Source of the DNA: Allomuricauda sp. ARW1Y1
GTDB lineage: Bacteria; Bacteroidota; Bacteroidia; Flavobacteriales; Flavobacteriaceae
Assembly (NCBI RefSeq): GCF_013407935.1
Contig: NZ_JACBZU010000003.1
Coordinates: 62,001 to 126,000, forward strand
DNA length: 64,000 nt
Direction of reading: 5' to 3'
Made by a program: the position numbers and the translations under genes. Below are positions 18,407 to 26,181 of this stretch, piece by piece (within the stretch, counting starts at the first letter, position 1; each line of letters opens with the position of its first letter). The notes under the pieces were generated by a model, which was not told where the DNA came from, did not search any database, and saw nothing but the letters and a program-made list of their open reading frames with translations.

Positions 18407-19453
18407 ATGAAACCTATAGTCACATTTTTAATACTCCTGCTTTGTAAAGTGGGTCTAGCACAACACATCAAAACCTTTTACTATGTAGAACCTGTCTCTA
18501 AAAATTTACCTGTTTTCGTCCGGGGTAATTTAGATGATAAGACCATTCTACTATATGTTCAGGGAGGTGATGCAGCCAACGGTATCGATTTTGGACGTTC
18601 GGACTATCCGAGATGGAAAAAAACATTGGAAGAGCATGTTGCCATCGCTTATTTCGATCAAAGAGGTCTTAATAAACCGGTAAAGAAAATAGATACGTCT
18701 AACATTAACCAAATTCAAAACTTGAAGGATATCCTAAAAATTGCACAATCCTTAAAAGAGAAATTCAATGCAAGAATATATCTATTTGGTCATAGCAATG
18801 GGGGCAGACATGTGTTGGAAACACTGGGTAGATTTCCCGAAGAAAGTGGGTTTATCACTGGAGGTATAGCTTTTAATACGCCCATTACCACGGATTTCTC
18901 TTCAAAACGGTACAATTACTATCGTCCACTATATCTTAAAAACTTGGCCCAGGAAAAAATGGCCGATACTGGTAATACGGGGTATTGGGAAGAGGCATTT
19001 GAATGGATGGCGAATCGGGATTCTATCCATACCGCAGAAGACTCCAAAAGATGGAATGCCTATATTGACCGTGCTTTTGACCCGGCCAAGCGTAGCATTG
19101 GATTGGGCATGGTTTTCAAAACTGTTTTCGCTCGGCCCTATAATCCCATCAAATACTTGAACAATAAGGACAATAAATTCGTTGGTGATCACCTCTGGTA
19201 TGCTCAAAAAAAGTTGTGGGATGAAAACAGACAAACGCCACTATGGGCTTTTTTGCCCAAAATCCAGAAGCCTATTCTATTGATTACCGGCAGATATGAT
19301 GCGATTTCAGTACCGGAAGAAATGGAAGATGCCCATCAATTGCTAACCGATTCAAAACTTAAAATCATTCAAAATGCCGCACATGAGTCCTTTTTGGATC
19401 AACCGGAAGAATTCCATGCGATTATTTTAAACCATATAAAACCCCAATCATGA
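18407..19453 (+). CDS. Exported alpha/beta hydrolase
   Basis: 348 residues with a signal peptide ending near GLAQ. The nucleophile elbow is LFGHSNGGRHVLETLG (GHSNG, a GxSxG variant). The acid is probably Asp in ITGRYDAISVPEEM, the base His in NAAHESFLDQPEEF. The first strand region IAYFDQRGLNKP resembles the DQRGxG motif of prolyl-aminopeptidase-like hydrolases. The gene overlaps the next by 4 bases and belongs to the exported-hydrolase operon. A peptidase or esterase; the substrate is not evident. Confidence 0.84.
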   Translation: MKPIVTFLILLLCKVGLAQHIKTFYYVEPVSKNLPVFVRGNLDDKTILLYVQGGDAANGIDFGRSDYPRWKKTLEEHVAIAYFDQRGLNKPVKKIDTSNINQIQNLKDILKIAQSLKEKFNARIYLFGHSNGGRHVLETLGRFPEESGFITGGIAFNTPITTDFSSKRYNYYRPLYLKNLAQEKMADTGNTGYWEEAFEWMANRDSIHTAEDSKRWNAYIDRAFDPAKRSIGLGMVFKTVFARPYNPIKYLNNKDNKFVGDHLWYAQKKLWDENRQTPLWAFLPKIQKPILLITGRYDAISVPEEMEDAHQLLTDSKLKIIQNAAHESFLDQPEEFHAIILNHIKPQS

Positions 19454-20190
19454 AAAGATTCATTGCAGTTTTTTGTGTACTACTTTCCTACGGTGCCAGT
19501 TGTCAAACGATTCAAATTAATACCAAAAACAACAACCTCAATCTATATCGACTACGATTGGAGCGCAGTACTTACCTTGTGTATTTCCAGAATGGGCCGG
19601 ATACCCCCAAATACAATATAGAGGTTTGGGACAGGGATATACGGCAGACTGTTGAAAATACCTATACTATTAGCTGGGTTCGGCAGAACTACAAAGAAGT
19701 CCATAGGTATACGATTAGGACGGGTCAAGGATTTCAGCCTCTTTCAGAAGAAATCGTTGTAAATGGTTTGGGTGAAAGCCGAAAAGATGAGCTGCGCAAG
19801 TATTACCACTTTAAAGATGATAAGGTCTTTACGGACAACGATACCATCAAGCATAACCAAGTTCGCTTTACCATGGAAAATACGGCTTTGGCTTTTAATT
19901 GGGAATTGGACTTGGAAATACTTGGTATGCTTCCATTTGAGGACTACAAGCAGTTTGACATCAATTTTTATCATCCGGGTTCCAAATCAAAACCTGAATA
20001 CCATACCTATCAAAAGGTAAGGGAAGAAAAGCTGTCCATTAATGACCAAGAATTCAGCTGTTGGGTACTGAAAATAGACCACAATGAGAATCAATGGAGC
20101 GAATTTTGGGTAGATAAGCAAACGCACAAAGTCTTGCAGATGCGTGATTTTTTCTACGGAAGGTTTCGTTATAAAAAGTTGGTGATTTAA
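19450..20190 (+). CDS. Exported protein of unknown function, end of hydrolase operon
   Basis: 246 residues with a signal peptide ending near GASCQ. I do not recognise the family with confidence. The second half (EEKLSINDQEFSCWVLKID followed by EFWVDKQTHKVLQM) resembles the end of DUF3108-type beta-barrel proteins, where a modified substrate-exposed hairpin precedes a final strand. It is coupled by a 4-base overlap to the alpha/beta hydrolase, so it probably acts with the operon's three exported hydrolases. Confidence 0.7.
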   Translation: MKRFIAVFCVLLSYGASCQTIQINTKNNNLNLYRLRLERSTYLVYFQNGPDTPKYNIEVWDRDIRQTVENTYTISWVRQNYKEVHRYTIRTGQGFQPLSEEIVVNGLGESRKDELRKYYHFKDDKVFTDNDTIKHNQVRFTMENTALAFNWELDLEILGMLPFEDYKQFDINFYHPGSKSKPEYHTYQKVREEKLSINDQEFSCWVLKIDHNENQWSEFWVDKQTHKVLQMRDFFYGRFRYKKLVI

Positions 20191-20755
20191 TACATCTTTT
20201 ACTGGTTGTGGATTGAGAGAGTTTTTTATGTTTTGATTTAAAACTGCTACCAAAAAATATAAGGGTTTGGTATTGGTCCAGGCTTGGTGTTAGTGATCAG
20301 AATTTAATAAAAATAGTTTCCCAAATAAGCAAAGTATCTATCGGTTAATTAAAGTACCCGTTTTGATTTGTGAAAATGGTGGATCGTCCATCCTTGTTGA
20401 TTTAATTTCGATTTTGTTGAAAGAACCTAGAAAGCCAGTCATTACCTAAATTTCTTTTTATATCATATAAAGTCATACATGTTAGATTTATGAAAATCAA
20501 CTTCACACCCATCTACAACTATGTGCATACTTAACAAATAGTACAGGTCAGCCTGTTTTGTTGCATTCAGTCTTCTTTGATGCAGGATATGGATTCATAA
20601 ATCTTAGCCTTTTAGTCTATAAAAAGAGCGTTTATAGCCTATGCTTTGCAGTTTTTGAGCTATAAGTTTGATTCTCTCAGCCCATGAAGGCGTTTAAAAC
20701 ACTTAGTCCTGAGAAGACTATAATAAATAGAATGGACGAATAAAATTGCAAAGGA
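20191..20755. other. 565-bp intergenic region between convergent operons
   Basis: No convincing gene. It separates the plus-strand hydrolase operon from the 3' end of the minus-strand rhamnose operon. It contains a 7+7 bp inverted repeat CTATAAA/TTTATAG at 20617-20637 with a 7-nt loop but no T tract on either strand. The stretch ATAGTACAGG at 20538-20547 copies the right half of the rha/PUL motif described elsewhere, without its left half; probably chance. No clear terminator was found for either operon. Confidence 0.6.
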
Positions 20756-22165
20756 TCAATGCGACATACGCCTCTTCTTGGACATCAACAAAAAAAGTGC
20801 ACCACAAAGTAACCAAGCGGGCAAGGTCATAAAGGATAAAAAGACATCAAAGTAAACAGAAATACCATAGCAAATCCCGAAGCTGATGGCCCATGCCCAA
20901 AACACCGCACGATTGAATTTCATATTCATTTTTTCCGCATAATCCAGTATGATATTCGATTTCTTCCCATAAAAGTGTTCGAACACGATAATAGCTCCCA
21001 TAGGTGCCAAAATAAAGCCATAGAGTGCCACGAAGTCCAATAACTTCATCGCAAATGCAGGAAAGAGTCCAGCTAAGGTCGCTACGCTGCCCGCGATGAT
21101 GGTAACCCAAAAAGTAGAGGTTTTAGGGATGATCGCTTGAAATGCCAAACCTGCCCTATAAATGGTAGGGTTGGCCGTTGTCCACCCTGCCAGCACCACG
21201 GCGATGGCGCCAAAGATTCCCAGTGCATTGTAGGCTAGGGGACCGGGAGCTACATTGGGAGCGTTTCCACCGGCCAATGTAGCTTGTGCTTCTGGTGATT
21301 CCAAGTAAACGGCATAAAGTAGTGCCGCAGCGATCCATGCCATATAATGGCCTACATACATCCCTGCCGCAGTGGTCCATCCAGAACTTGCCTTTTTGGC
21401 AAACCGGAACACGGAGAGGTCGGACATGCCCACGTGCATGGCCGCATTCGCGAACCAAGACCAAATGGCAACATGCCAGAAGGTATATTTGATTTGCCCT
21501 GGAAAAGGTTCACTGCCTTCTCCCCAAATATTCCAGAAATCAGAGAAACTGTTCACATCAAGATCGCGCAAAGCCACAATGCCGCTCGCCAAAAACGCCA
21601 GCACTATGATGGGGGACATATAGTTGGCCGCCTTGGAAACGGTTTCATAACCCTTGGCCGCAATAATGGAGATTACGGCCCCAATGGCCAAAACGATGAT
21701 GATCCAGGTAATTCCGTTCGGCATGGTATCGGTCAACTTGGGCATTTCCATATCAAAAGGAATACCAACGGCCGTGGCCGAGACCGTAATCATGGCTCCC
21801 GCCAGAAAACAGAAAAGGATGCCATTGGCCAGATTGTAAACCGTCACTAAATTTTTGCCCACGATCTTTTCCAATTGATAGTAGAGCGTGAGCCGATATT
21901 TAACGGCTATTTCGGCGGTAAGGAAACGCCAACTGAGCACGGCCAGCAGGTTCCCCAAAAGAAGTCCGATAATTAAATCAAAGGCGCTGACCCCTGTGGT
22001 CAAAAAGAGTGGCCCGATTACAAACTCGGTGCCTGCTGCATGCTCACCGGCATACATTCCCAAAAAGCTTTTCCAGCTTTTAAGTTTTGATTGGGGCACT
22101 GGTTCCCTTTCGAATTCGCCACCTGCGATTTCCTCGATTTCTTCATCAATATTGTATTGGCTCAT
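20756..22165 (-). CDS. NCS1-family (purine-cytosine permease-like) transporter
   Basis: 469 residues, about 12 membrane helices after a charged cytoplasmic N-terminus. KSWKSFLGMYAGEHAAGTEFVIGPLFLTTG and the later HVGMSDLSVFRFAKKASSGWTTAAGMYVGHYMAWIAA segments fit the NCS1 nucleobase:cation symporter family. It is the last gene of the rhamnose operon, 40 bases after the lactate dehydrogenase. Known NCS1 substrates are purines, cytosine, allantoin, hydantoins and vitamins, so a sugar-operon position is unexpected. It may carry a pathway intermediate or another compound (inference). A separate, canonical RhaT is encoded at 43628-44656. Confidence 0.8.
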   Translation of the reverse strand: MSQYNIDEEIEEIAGGEFEREPVPQSKLKSWKSFLGMYAGEHAAGTEFVIGPLFLTTGVSAFDLIIGLLLGNLLAVLSWRFLTAEIAVKYRLTLYYQLEKIVGKNLVTVYNLANGILFCFLAGAMITVSATAVGIPFDMEMPKLTDTMPNGITWIIIVLAIGAVISIIAAKGYETVSKAANYMSPIIVLAFLASGIVALRDLDVNSFSDFWNIWGEGSEPFPGQIKYTFWHVAIWSWFANAAMHVGMSDLSVFRFAKKASSGWTTAAGMYVGHYMAWIAAALLYAVYLESPEAQATLAGGNAPNVAPGPLAYNALGIFGAIAVVLAGWTTANPTIYRAGLAFQAIIPKTSTFWVTIIAGSVATLAGLFPAFAMKLLDFVALYGFILAPMGAIIVFEHFYGKKSNIILDYAEKMNMKFNRAVFWAWAISFGICYGISVYFDVFLSFMTLPAWLLCGALFLLMSKKRRMSH

Positions 22166-22205
22166 GCGGTTTGGTTTGTATCGTTATTTCTTAGGTGAAT
22201 GCTGG

Positions 22206-23351
22206 TTAGATCAGGTGCTTATGTAGGTCACCAATATCCTCACAACACAATTGATCCATGATTTGCTGTAATTGCACTTTTAATATGGTCATGGTATGGT
22301 CGCCCCCCTTCTTGCCCAAGGCTGCAGCTCCGTACATAAAGGAGCGTCCCATGAATGTAAATTCGGCCCCTCTGGCCAGTGCTCGTGCCATATCCGGACC
22401 GGAGCGCATGCCACTGTCCATCATTATGGTAATCTGGTCCTTGTATTTCGCGGCAATACGTGTCAGTGGGGCAATGGTAGATTCCCCCGCATCCAATTGT
22501 CGTCCGCCATGGTTGGAAACAATAATACCGTCAAATCCCAACCGAATGGCCTGTTCGGTATCTTCCTCTGAGGCCACCCCTTTCAACACCAACTTTCCTT
22601 TCCATTTATCTCTTATGGGTTTGATGCGTTCCTCGTTTAACCTTCCGGAGAAGGTTTTGTCCATAAACTTGCCCAATTGCTTTAGATTGAGTCCTTCAGG
22701 GGTGTAGGGCCGCAAGGTCTCAAATGTGGGTATGCCATATTTAAGTGTTTGCATGGCCCAAGTTGGCTTGCCCAATACTTGAAGCATATTGGCCATTGTC
22801 ATCTTCGGGGGCAGGGCCAATCCGTTTTTAAAATCGCGGGGTCGGTAACCAAAGGTGGGTACGTCGCAAAGCAGCACCAAAACAGGGCATCCCGCAGCTG
22901 CTGCCCTATCCAAAATATCATTTCTGACCGCGTCCTCCGCTGGATTGTACAATTGGAACCAAGCCTTACCTTCGGTAAGTTCGCTGGCCCGCTCAATATC
23001 CATGGTCGTCACGGTGCTTAGGATAAAGGGCACATTGTGTTTGTTGGCCGCTTTGGCCAGTATTTCAGGTGAATTGGGCCACATCAAGCCTTGTAGACCC
23101 ACGGGGGCGACACCAAAGGGGGCATCGTATTCTTCCCCGAAAAGTGTGGTCTTTATAGAGGCACCTTTAAATTCCTTGATGTAGGTGGGCTTTAGGGTAA
23201 TGTCCCGTATTTCCGAGGTATTTCTACGGATGTTCACATCCTCGTTGCAGCCACCGTCCAAGTATTCGAAGGCAAAGCGTGGGATTCTTTTTTGGGCTTT
23301 TTCCCTCAGATCGTCAACGGAAGGATATCGGGTATCGAAACTTTGGGCCAT
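22206..23351 (-). CDS. lldD: FMN-dependent L-lactate dehydrogenase (alpha-hydroxy-acid oxidase family)
   Basis: 381 residues, cytoplasmic. The family signatures are clear: FDGIIVSNHGGRQLDAG (catalytic His, substrate Arg), PFGVAPVGLQGLMWP, ILSTVTTMDIE, FQLYNPAEDAVRNDI, and GRSFMYGAAALGKKG for the FMN phosphate site. Family reaction: L-lactate or another L-2-hydroxy acid to the 2-oxo acid via FMN. It sits one base after rhaB and follows the bifunctional aldolase/dehydrogenase that yields L-lactate, so it most likely feeds rhamnose-derived lactate into pyruvate. The gene symbol rests on operon logic; other hydroxy acids are possible. Confidence 0.9.
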   Translation of the reverse strand: MAQSFDTRYPSVDDLREKAQKRIPRFAFEYLDGGCNEDVNIRRNTSEIRDITLKPTYIKEFKGASIKTTLFGEEYDAPFGVAPVGLQGLMWPNSPEILAKAANKHNVPFILSTVTTMDIERASELTEGKAWFQLYNPAEDAVRNDILDRAAAAGCPVLVLLCDVPTFGYRPRDFKNGLALPPKMTMANMLQVLGKPTWAMQTLKYGIPTFETLRPYTPEGLNLKQLGKFMDKTFSGRLNEERIKPIRDKWKGKLVLKGVASEEDTEQAIRLGFDGIIVSNHGGRQLDAGESTIAPLTRIAAKYKDQITIMMDSGMRSGPDMARALARGAEFTFMGRSFMYGAAALGKKGGDHTMTILKVQLQQIMDQLCCEDIGDLHKHLI

Positions 23352-23352
23352 A

Positions 23353-24726
23353 TCAATTGGTAATTAAGGGGCTGTGTTTTTTTAAAGCATAGTTTTTTTC
23401 GAGGAACTTTTGGTCCAATTCCACATTGGAAATGGCAATGGCGGCTCCTAGGGCGGACCCAAGAGATGCGTCGGTAGTCTTGATTTCCATATGGTTAAGG
23501 CCTTTGGCCAATAATTCCACAAAAATTTGATTATTGGCAAAGCCCCCGTCAACGTACAACTGTTTGATATGCTCCTTTCCAATGGCACGTTTTATACTAT
23601 CTATCTGTAATTCCATCAACTCTATCATTAATTGGTGATAAGCCTCTTCATAAGAGTTAAAGTCCATGGCGGCAACGGACTTAGGTTTTGTAACCTCAAG
23701 GCTACTCCAGTCAAACCTATGTAAAAAATTATCTTTTAGTTTCTGATAAATGTTTGGATCAAACATGACAGACTGGTGATAATTGTCACCCACGTTAAAG
23801 TGCTTTTCAAGTTCCTTGATTTTAAGATTGTATTCATGGCCTAAAAACAAGCGTGCCGCTTTTACGGGAGCTCCATTGATACGCATGTAGTTGATACAAT
23901 TGGAATCCGTATCCTCGTCCGTCAGGAGTTGTTTTGAAAATGGATTGAGGGCAATGCTCCAGGTTCCTGTAGAAAGCAGCAGGAATTTTTTGTCAATACT
24001 GCGGATATAGGGCAAAAGGGCAGCTGAACTGTCGTGGATGCCCACACCTATCTTGATTTGGTGACCAAAGAGTTTGGAGTTGATACTGGTACCCGTATCC
24101 ACTATCGATGGCAATATCTTATGGATTTCCTCTTGATAGACCCAGTCGTGATAATCCTGCTTTTCATAGTTCCAAAGCGCAGTATGGCAACCGATACTGG
24201 TATATTCACTGACCGGAATTCCCGTAAACAAATAGCTTAGATATTGTGTTAAATGAAGTGAATGTTTGATTTTTGAAAATACGTCCGGTTTTTCGTGTTT
24301 TAACCAATACAATTGGATGCCCGAGTTGAGCATACCCTCCCGGGTGGTGCCTGTTTCCCTACAAAACTGTATCTCGGGTCCATACTGCGCATAGAACTTG
24401 TCAATGATGGCTGCATTGATAGGCTTTGTATAATTGTAGAGAGGTGTAACCACCTTTCCCATATCATCCAAATGGACAAAGCTTGCGCCATAGGATGAAA
24501 AATTGACCGCCTTTATTTTGTAATCCTTTGCTTTGAGTATGTCTTGAAAAGTACGTTGTACCCAACTCTCAAGTGCTTTCAGGTTCTCGGTGGGGTGTCC
24601 ATCCTCATCTTCAATGGTTTCCAAATAGGTGTAATCGCGATGGACTTCCCTAAAGTCCATATCAAAAAGGAAAAATTTTTTATTGGTCTTACCAATGTCA
24701 AAAACCGCAATTACTTCTTGTGCCAT
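23353..24726 (-). CDS. rhaB: L-rhamnulokinase (FGGY carbohydrate kinase)
   Basis: 457 residues, cytoplasmic. The N-terminal phosphate-binding loop AVFDIGKTNKKFFLFD, the GVGIHDSSAALLPYI segment with the catalytic Asp, LLSTGTWSIALNPF and QLYVDGGFANNQIFVELLA (adenosine motif) identify an FGGY-family kinase. Its place between rhaI and lldD assigns L-rhamnulose as substrate: rhamnulose + ATP gives rhamnulose-1-phosphate. It is 10 bases from rhaI and 1 base from lldD. It is more divergent than enteric RhaB, as is usual for Bacteroidota, so the symbol depends on context. Confidence 0.88.
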   Translation of the reverse strand: MAQEVIAVFDIGKTNKKFFLFDMDFREVHRDYTYLETIEDEDGHPTENLKALESWVQRTFQDILKAKDYKIKAVNFSSYGASFVHLDDMGKVVTPLYNYTKPINAAIIDKFYAQYGPEIQFCRETGTTREGMLNSGIQLYWLKHEKPDVFSKIKHSLHLTQYLSYLFTGIPVSEYTSIGCHTALWNYEKQDYHDWVYQEEIHKILPSIVDTGTSINSKLFGHQIKIGVGIHDSSAALLPYIRSIDKKFLLLSTGTWSIALNPFSKQLLTDEDTDSNCINYMRINGAPVKAARLFLGHEYNLKIKELEKHFNVGDNYHQSVMFDPNIYQKLKDNFLHRFDWSSLEVTKPKSVAAMDFNSYEEAYHQLMIELMELQIDSIKRAIGKEHIKQLYVDGGFANNQIFVELLAKGLNHMEIKTTDASLGSALGAAIAISNVELDQKFLEKNYALKKHSPLITN

Positions 24727-24736
24727 TTGCTTTGGA

Positions 24737-26017
24737 TTATAGGCCTGTTGCCATGGTATGTTTGCCTCTTTCGTCCACCAATTTTTTGCGAACTTTCAAA
24801 TTTCTGTAAGTGTCCAATGGGTTTAGCGCTCCTCCGTTGGATATCCTGGCCCGCTCCAATAGTGGGCGTATATCCGTAAGATAGGCTTCCTGTAAAATTT
24901 CCTGGCACAAGGTCACATCATGGTTCTGTTGTGCATCACGAAGGGCCTTTTGGTCTACCAATAATGCTTTTGCGTAGGACGAGCGTATGGCCTCCAATGA
25001 CTGCATCAAATCTTCCAAAGGGTCTTTTAGATTGTGACTGGCATCGATCATCCAAGCAGGGTAGGGATTCTGTGGATTGTTTTCCATGCCGTACACCAAT
25101 TCGTTGAAAATCAAAAATAGGGAATACGGTTTGATGCTCCCTACGGTAAGGTCGTCGTCCCCATATTTGCTATCGTTAAAATGAAATCCTCCCAACTTGC
25201 CCTTCATCATTAAAGTGGCGACTATCTGTTCAATATTGGTATTGGGCAAATGGTGGCCCAGATCGACCAAGGTATAGGCTTTTGGACCACATTCATTGGC
25301 CAACATAAAGGAAGTGCCCCAATCTTGGATTACCGTGCTATAGAAATTAGGCTCGTACGGTTTGTATTCAATAAAGAGCTTCCAATCCTCGGGTAAGGTA
25401 CTGTAGATTTGCTGCAAACTGTCCTGCGTATTTTTGAGTACGGTCTGGAAGTTGTTCTGTCCGGGAAAACTGGAACCATCGGCCAGCCATACGGTCAAAC
25501 TTTTGGACCCTAATTTTTCGCCCAGTCGAATGACATCGATATTGTGTTGTATGGCCTGTAGCCTCGCATTATCGTCCGTACTGCAGAGGGACCCGAACTT
25601 ATAGGAATGCCTTTGGTCGGGTTGGTCTTGAAAGGTATTGGAGTTCATGGCATCAAAAGTGAGCCCCAACGATTTGGTCAATGTCTTTATCTTTTCGGCA
25701 TCTTCCGGCACGTCCCAAGGGATGTGCAGGGAAATGGCGCCTGCTGATCTGGTAAGCGCATGAATGAGTCCAACGTCCTCAATTTTTTGCTCCAAAGTGC
25801 CCGGTTCACCATGGTATGAGAAACGACCAAAGCGTGTTCCTCCTGCACCCAAGGCCCAACTGGGAATGGCTACTTGAAAATCGCTTATTTTCTTTAGGAT
25901 ATGTTCAACATCAAAACCTTTTTTGGATAGGGTATTGGCCAAAAAATCAAAACTTTGATGGTGTTGGTCCAAGCTATTTTGATGTTGGTGGGCAATCCGT
26001 TCTTTATCGAGAATCAT
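24737..26017 (-). CDS. rhaI: L-rhamnose isomerase, RhaI type
   Basis: 426 residues from the ATG at 26017. A longer frame reaches an ATG at 26092 but would translate through a strong terminator hairpin, and its extra residues look unlike the family; MILDKERIAHQHQNSLD is the natural start. It is a TIM-barrel metal isomerase: SLHIPWDVPED, LFIEYKPYEPNFYSTVIQDWG, TLVDLGHHLPNTNIEQIVA and LGGFHFNDSKYGDDDLTVG carry the Glu, Asp and His metal ligands of the Pseudomonas-stutzeri-type rhamnose isomerase, which differs from the E. coli RhaA family in sequence. Converts L-rhamnose to L-rhamnulose. Second gene of the operon. Confidence 0.9.
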   Translation of the reverse strand: MILDKERIAHQHQNSLDQHHQSFDFLANTLSKKGFDVEHILKKISDFQVAIPSWALGAGGTRFGRFSYHGEPGTLEQKIEDVGLIHALTRSAGAISLHIPWDVPEDAEKIKTLTKSLGLTFDAMNSNTFQDQPDQRHSYKFGSLCSTDDNARLQAIQHNIDVIRLGEKLGSKSLTVWLADGSSFPGQNNFQTVLKNTQDSLQQIYSTLPEDWKLFIEYKPYEPNFYSTVIQDWGTSFMLANECGPKAYTLVDLGHHLPNTNIEQIVATLMMKGKLGGFHFNDSKYGDDDLTVGSIKPYSLFLIFNELVYGMENNPQNPYPAWMIDASHNLKDPLEDLMQSLEAIRSSYAKALLVDQKALRDAQQNHDVTLCQEILQEAYLTDIRPLLERARISNGGALNPLDTYRNLKVRKKLVDERGKHTMATGL

Positions 26018-26033
26018 ACATACTATTTTTTTG

Positions 26034-26071
26034 AAAAAATCCGCCGGTATGCATAAAGCCAACCAGCGGAT
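26034..26071 (-). terminator. Intrinsic terminator/attenuator between the aldolase-dehydrogenase gene and rhaI
   Basis: On the minus strand, ATCCGCTGGT and ACCGGCGGAT pair as a 10-bp stem (one G-U) around a 13-nt loop, followed directly by six T. This is a textbook rho-independent terminator. It ends 16 bases before the rhaI start, too close for a separate promoter, so rhaI-rhaB-lldD-permease must depend on read-through or attenuation. Confidence 0.82.
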
Positions 26072-26181
26072 CAACGTAACTAAACTAACCAACTAGTAAG
26101 TAATCTGACAAAGGTGTTGGTCAGCCCCTGTCATTTTCGTAATTCCATATTTTTATTTGGTCATGGAATAAGAGTCATTGA

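Noticed and set aside
20538-20547. ATAGTACAGG as a fourth operator of the shared motif
   Set aside because: Only the right half matches, and it lies downstream of the rhamnose operon rather than before a gene start.
20617-20637. CTATAAA/TTTATAG inverted repeat as terminator of the rhamnose operon
   Set aside because: No T tract follows on either strand and the stem is all A/T except its outer pair, so it should be weak.
26018-26092. Upstream in-frame start for the rhamnose isomerase (ATG at 26092)
   Set aside because: The extension would pass through a strong terminator hairpin and adds residues unlike the family; the ATG at 26017 gives a normal length.
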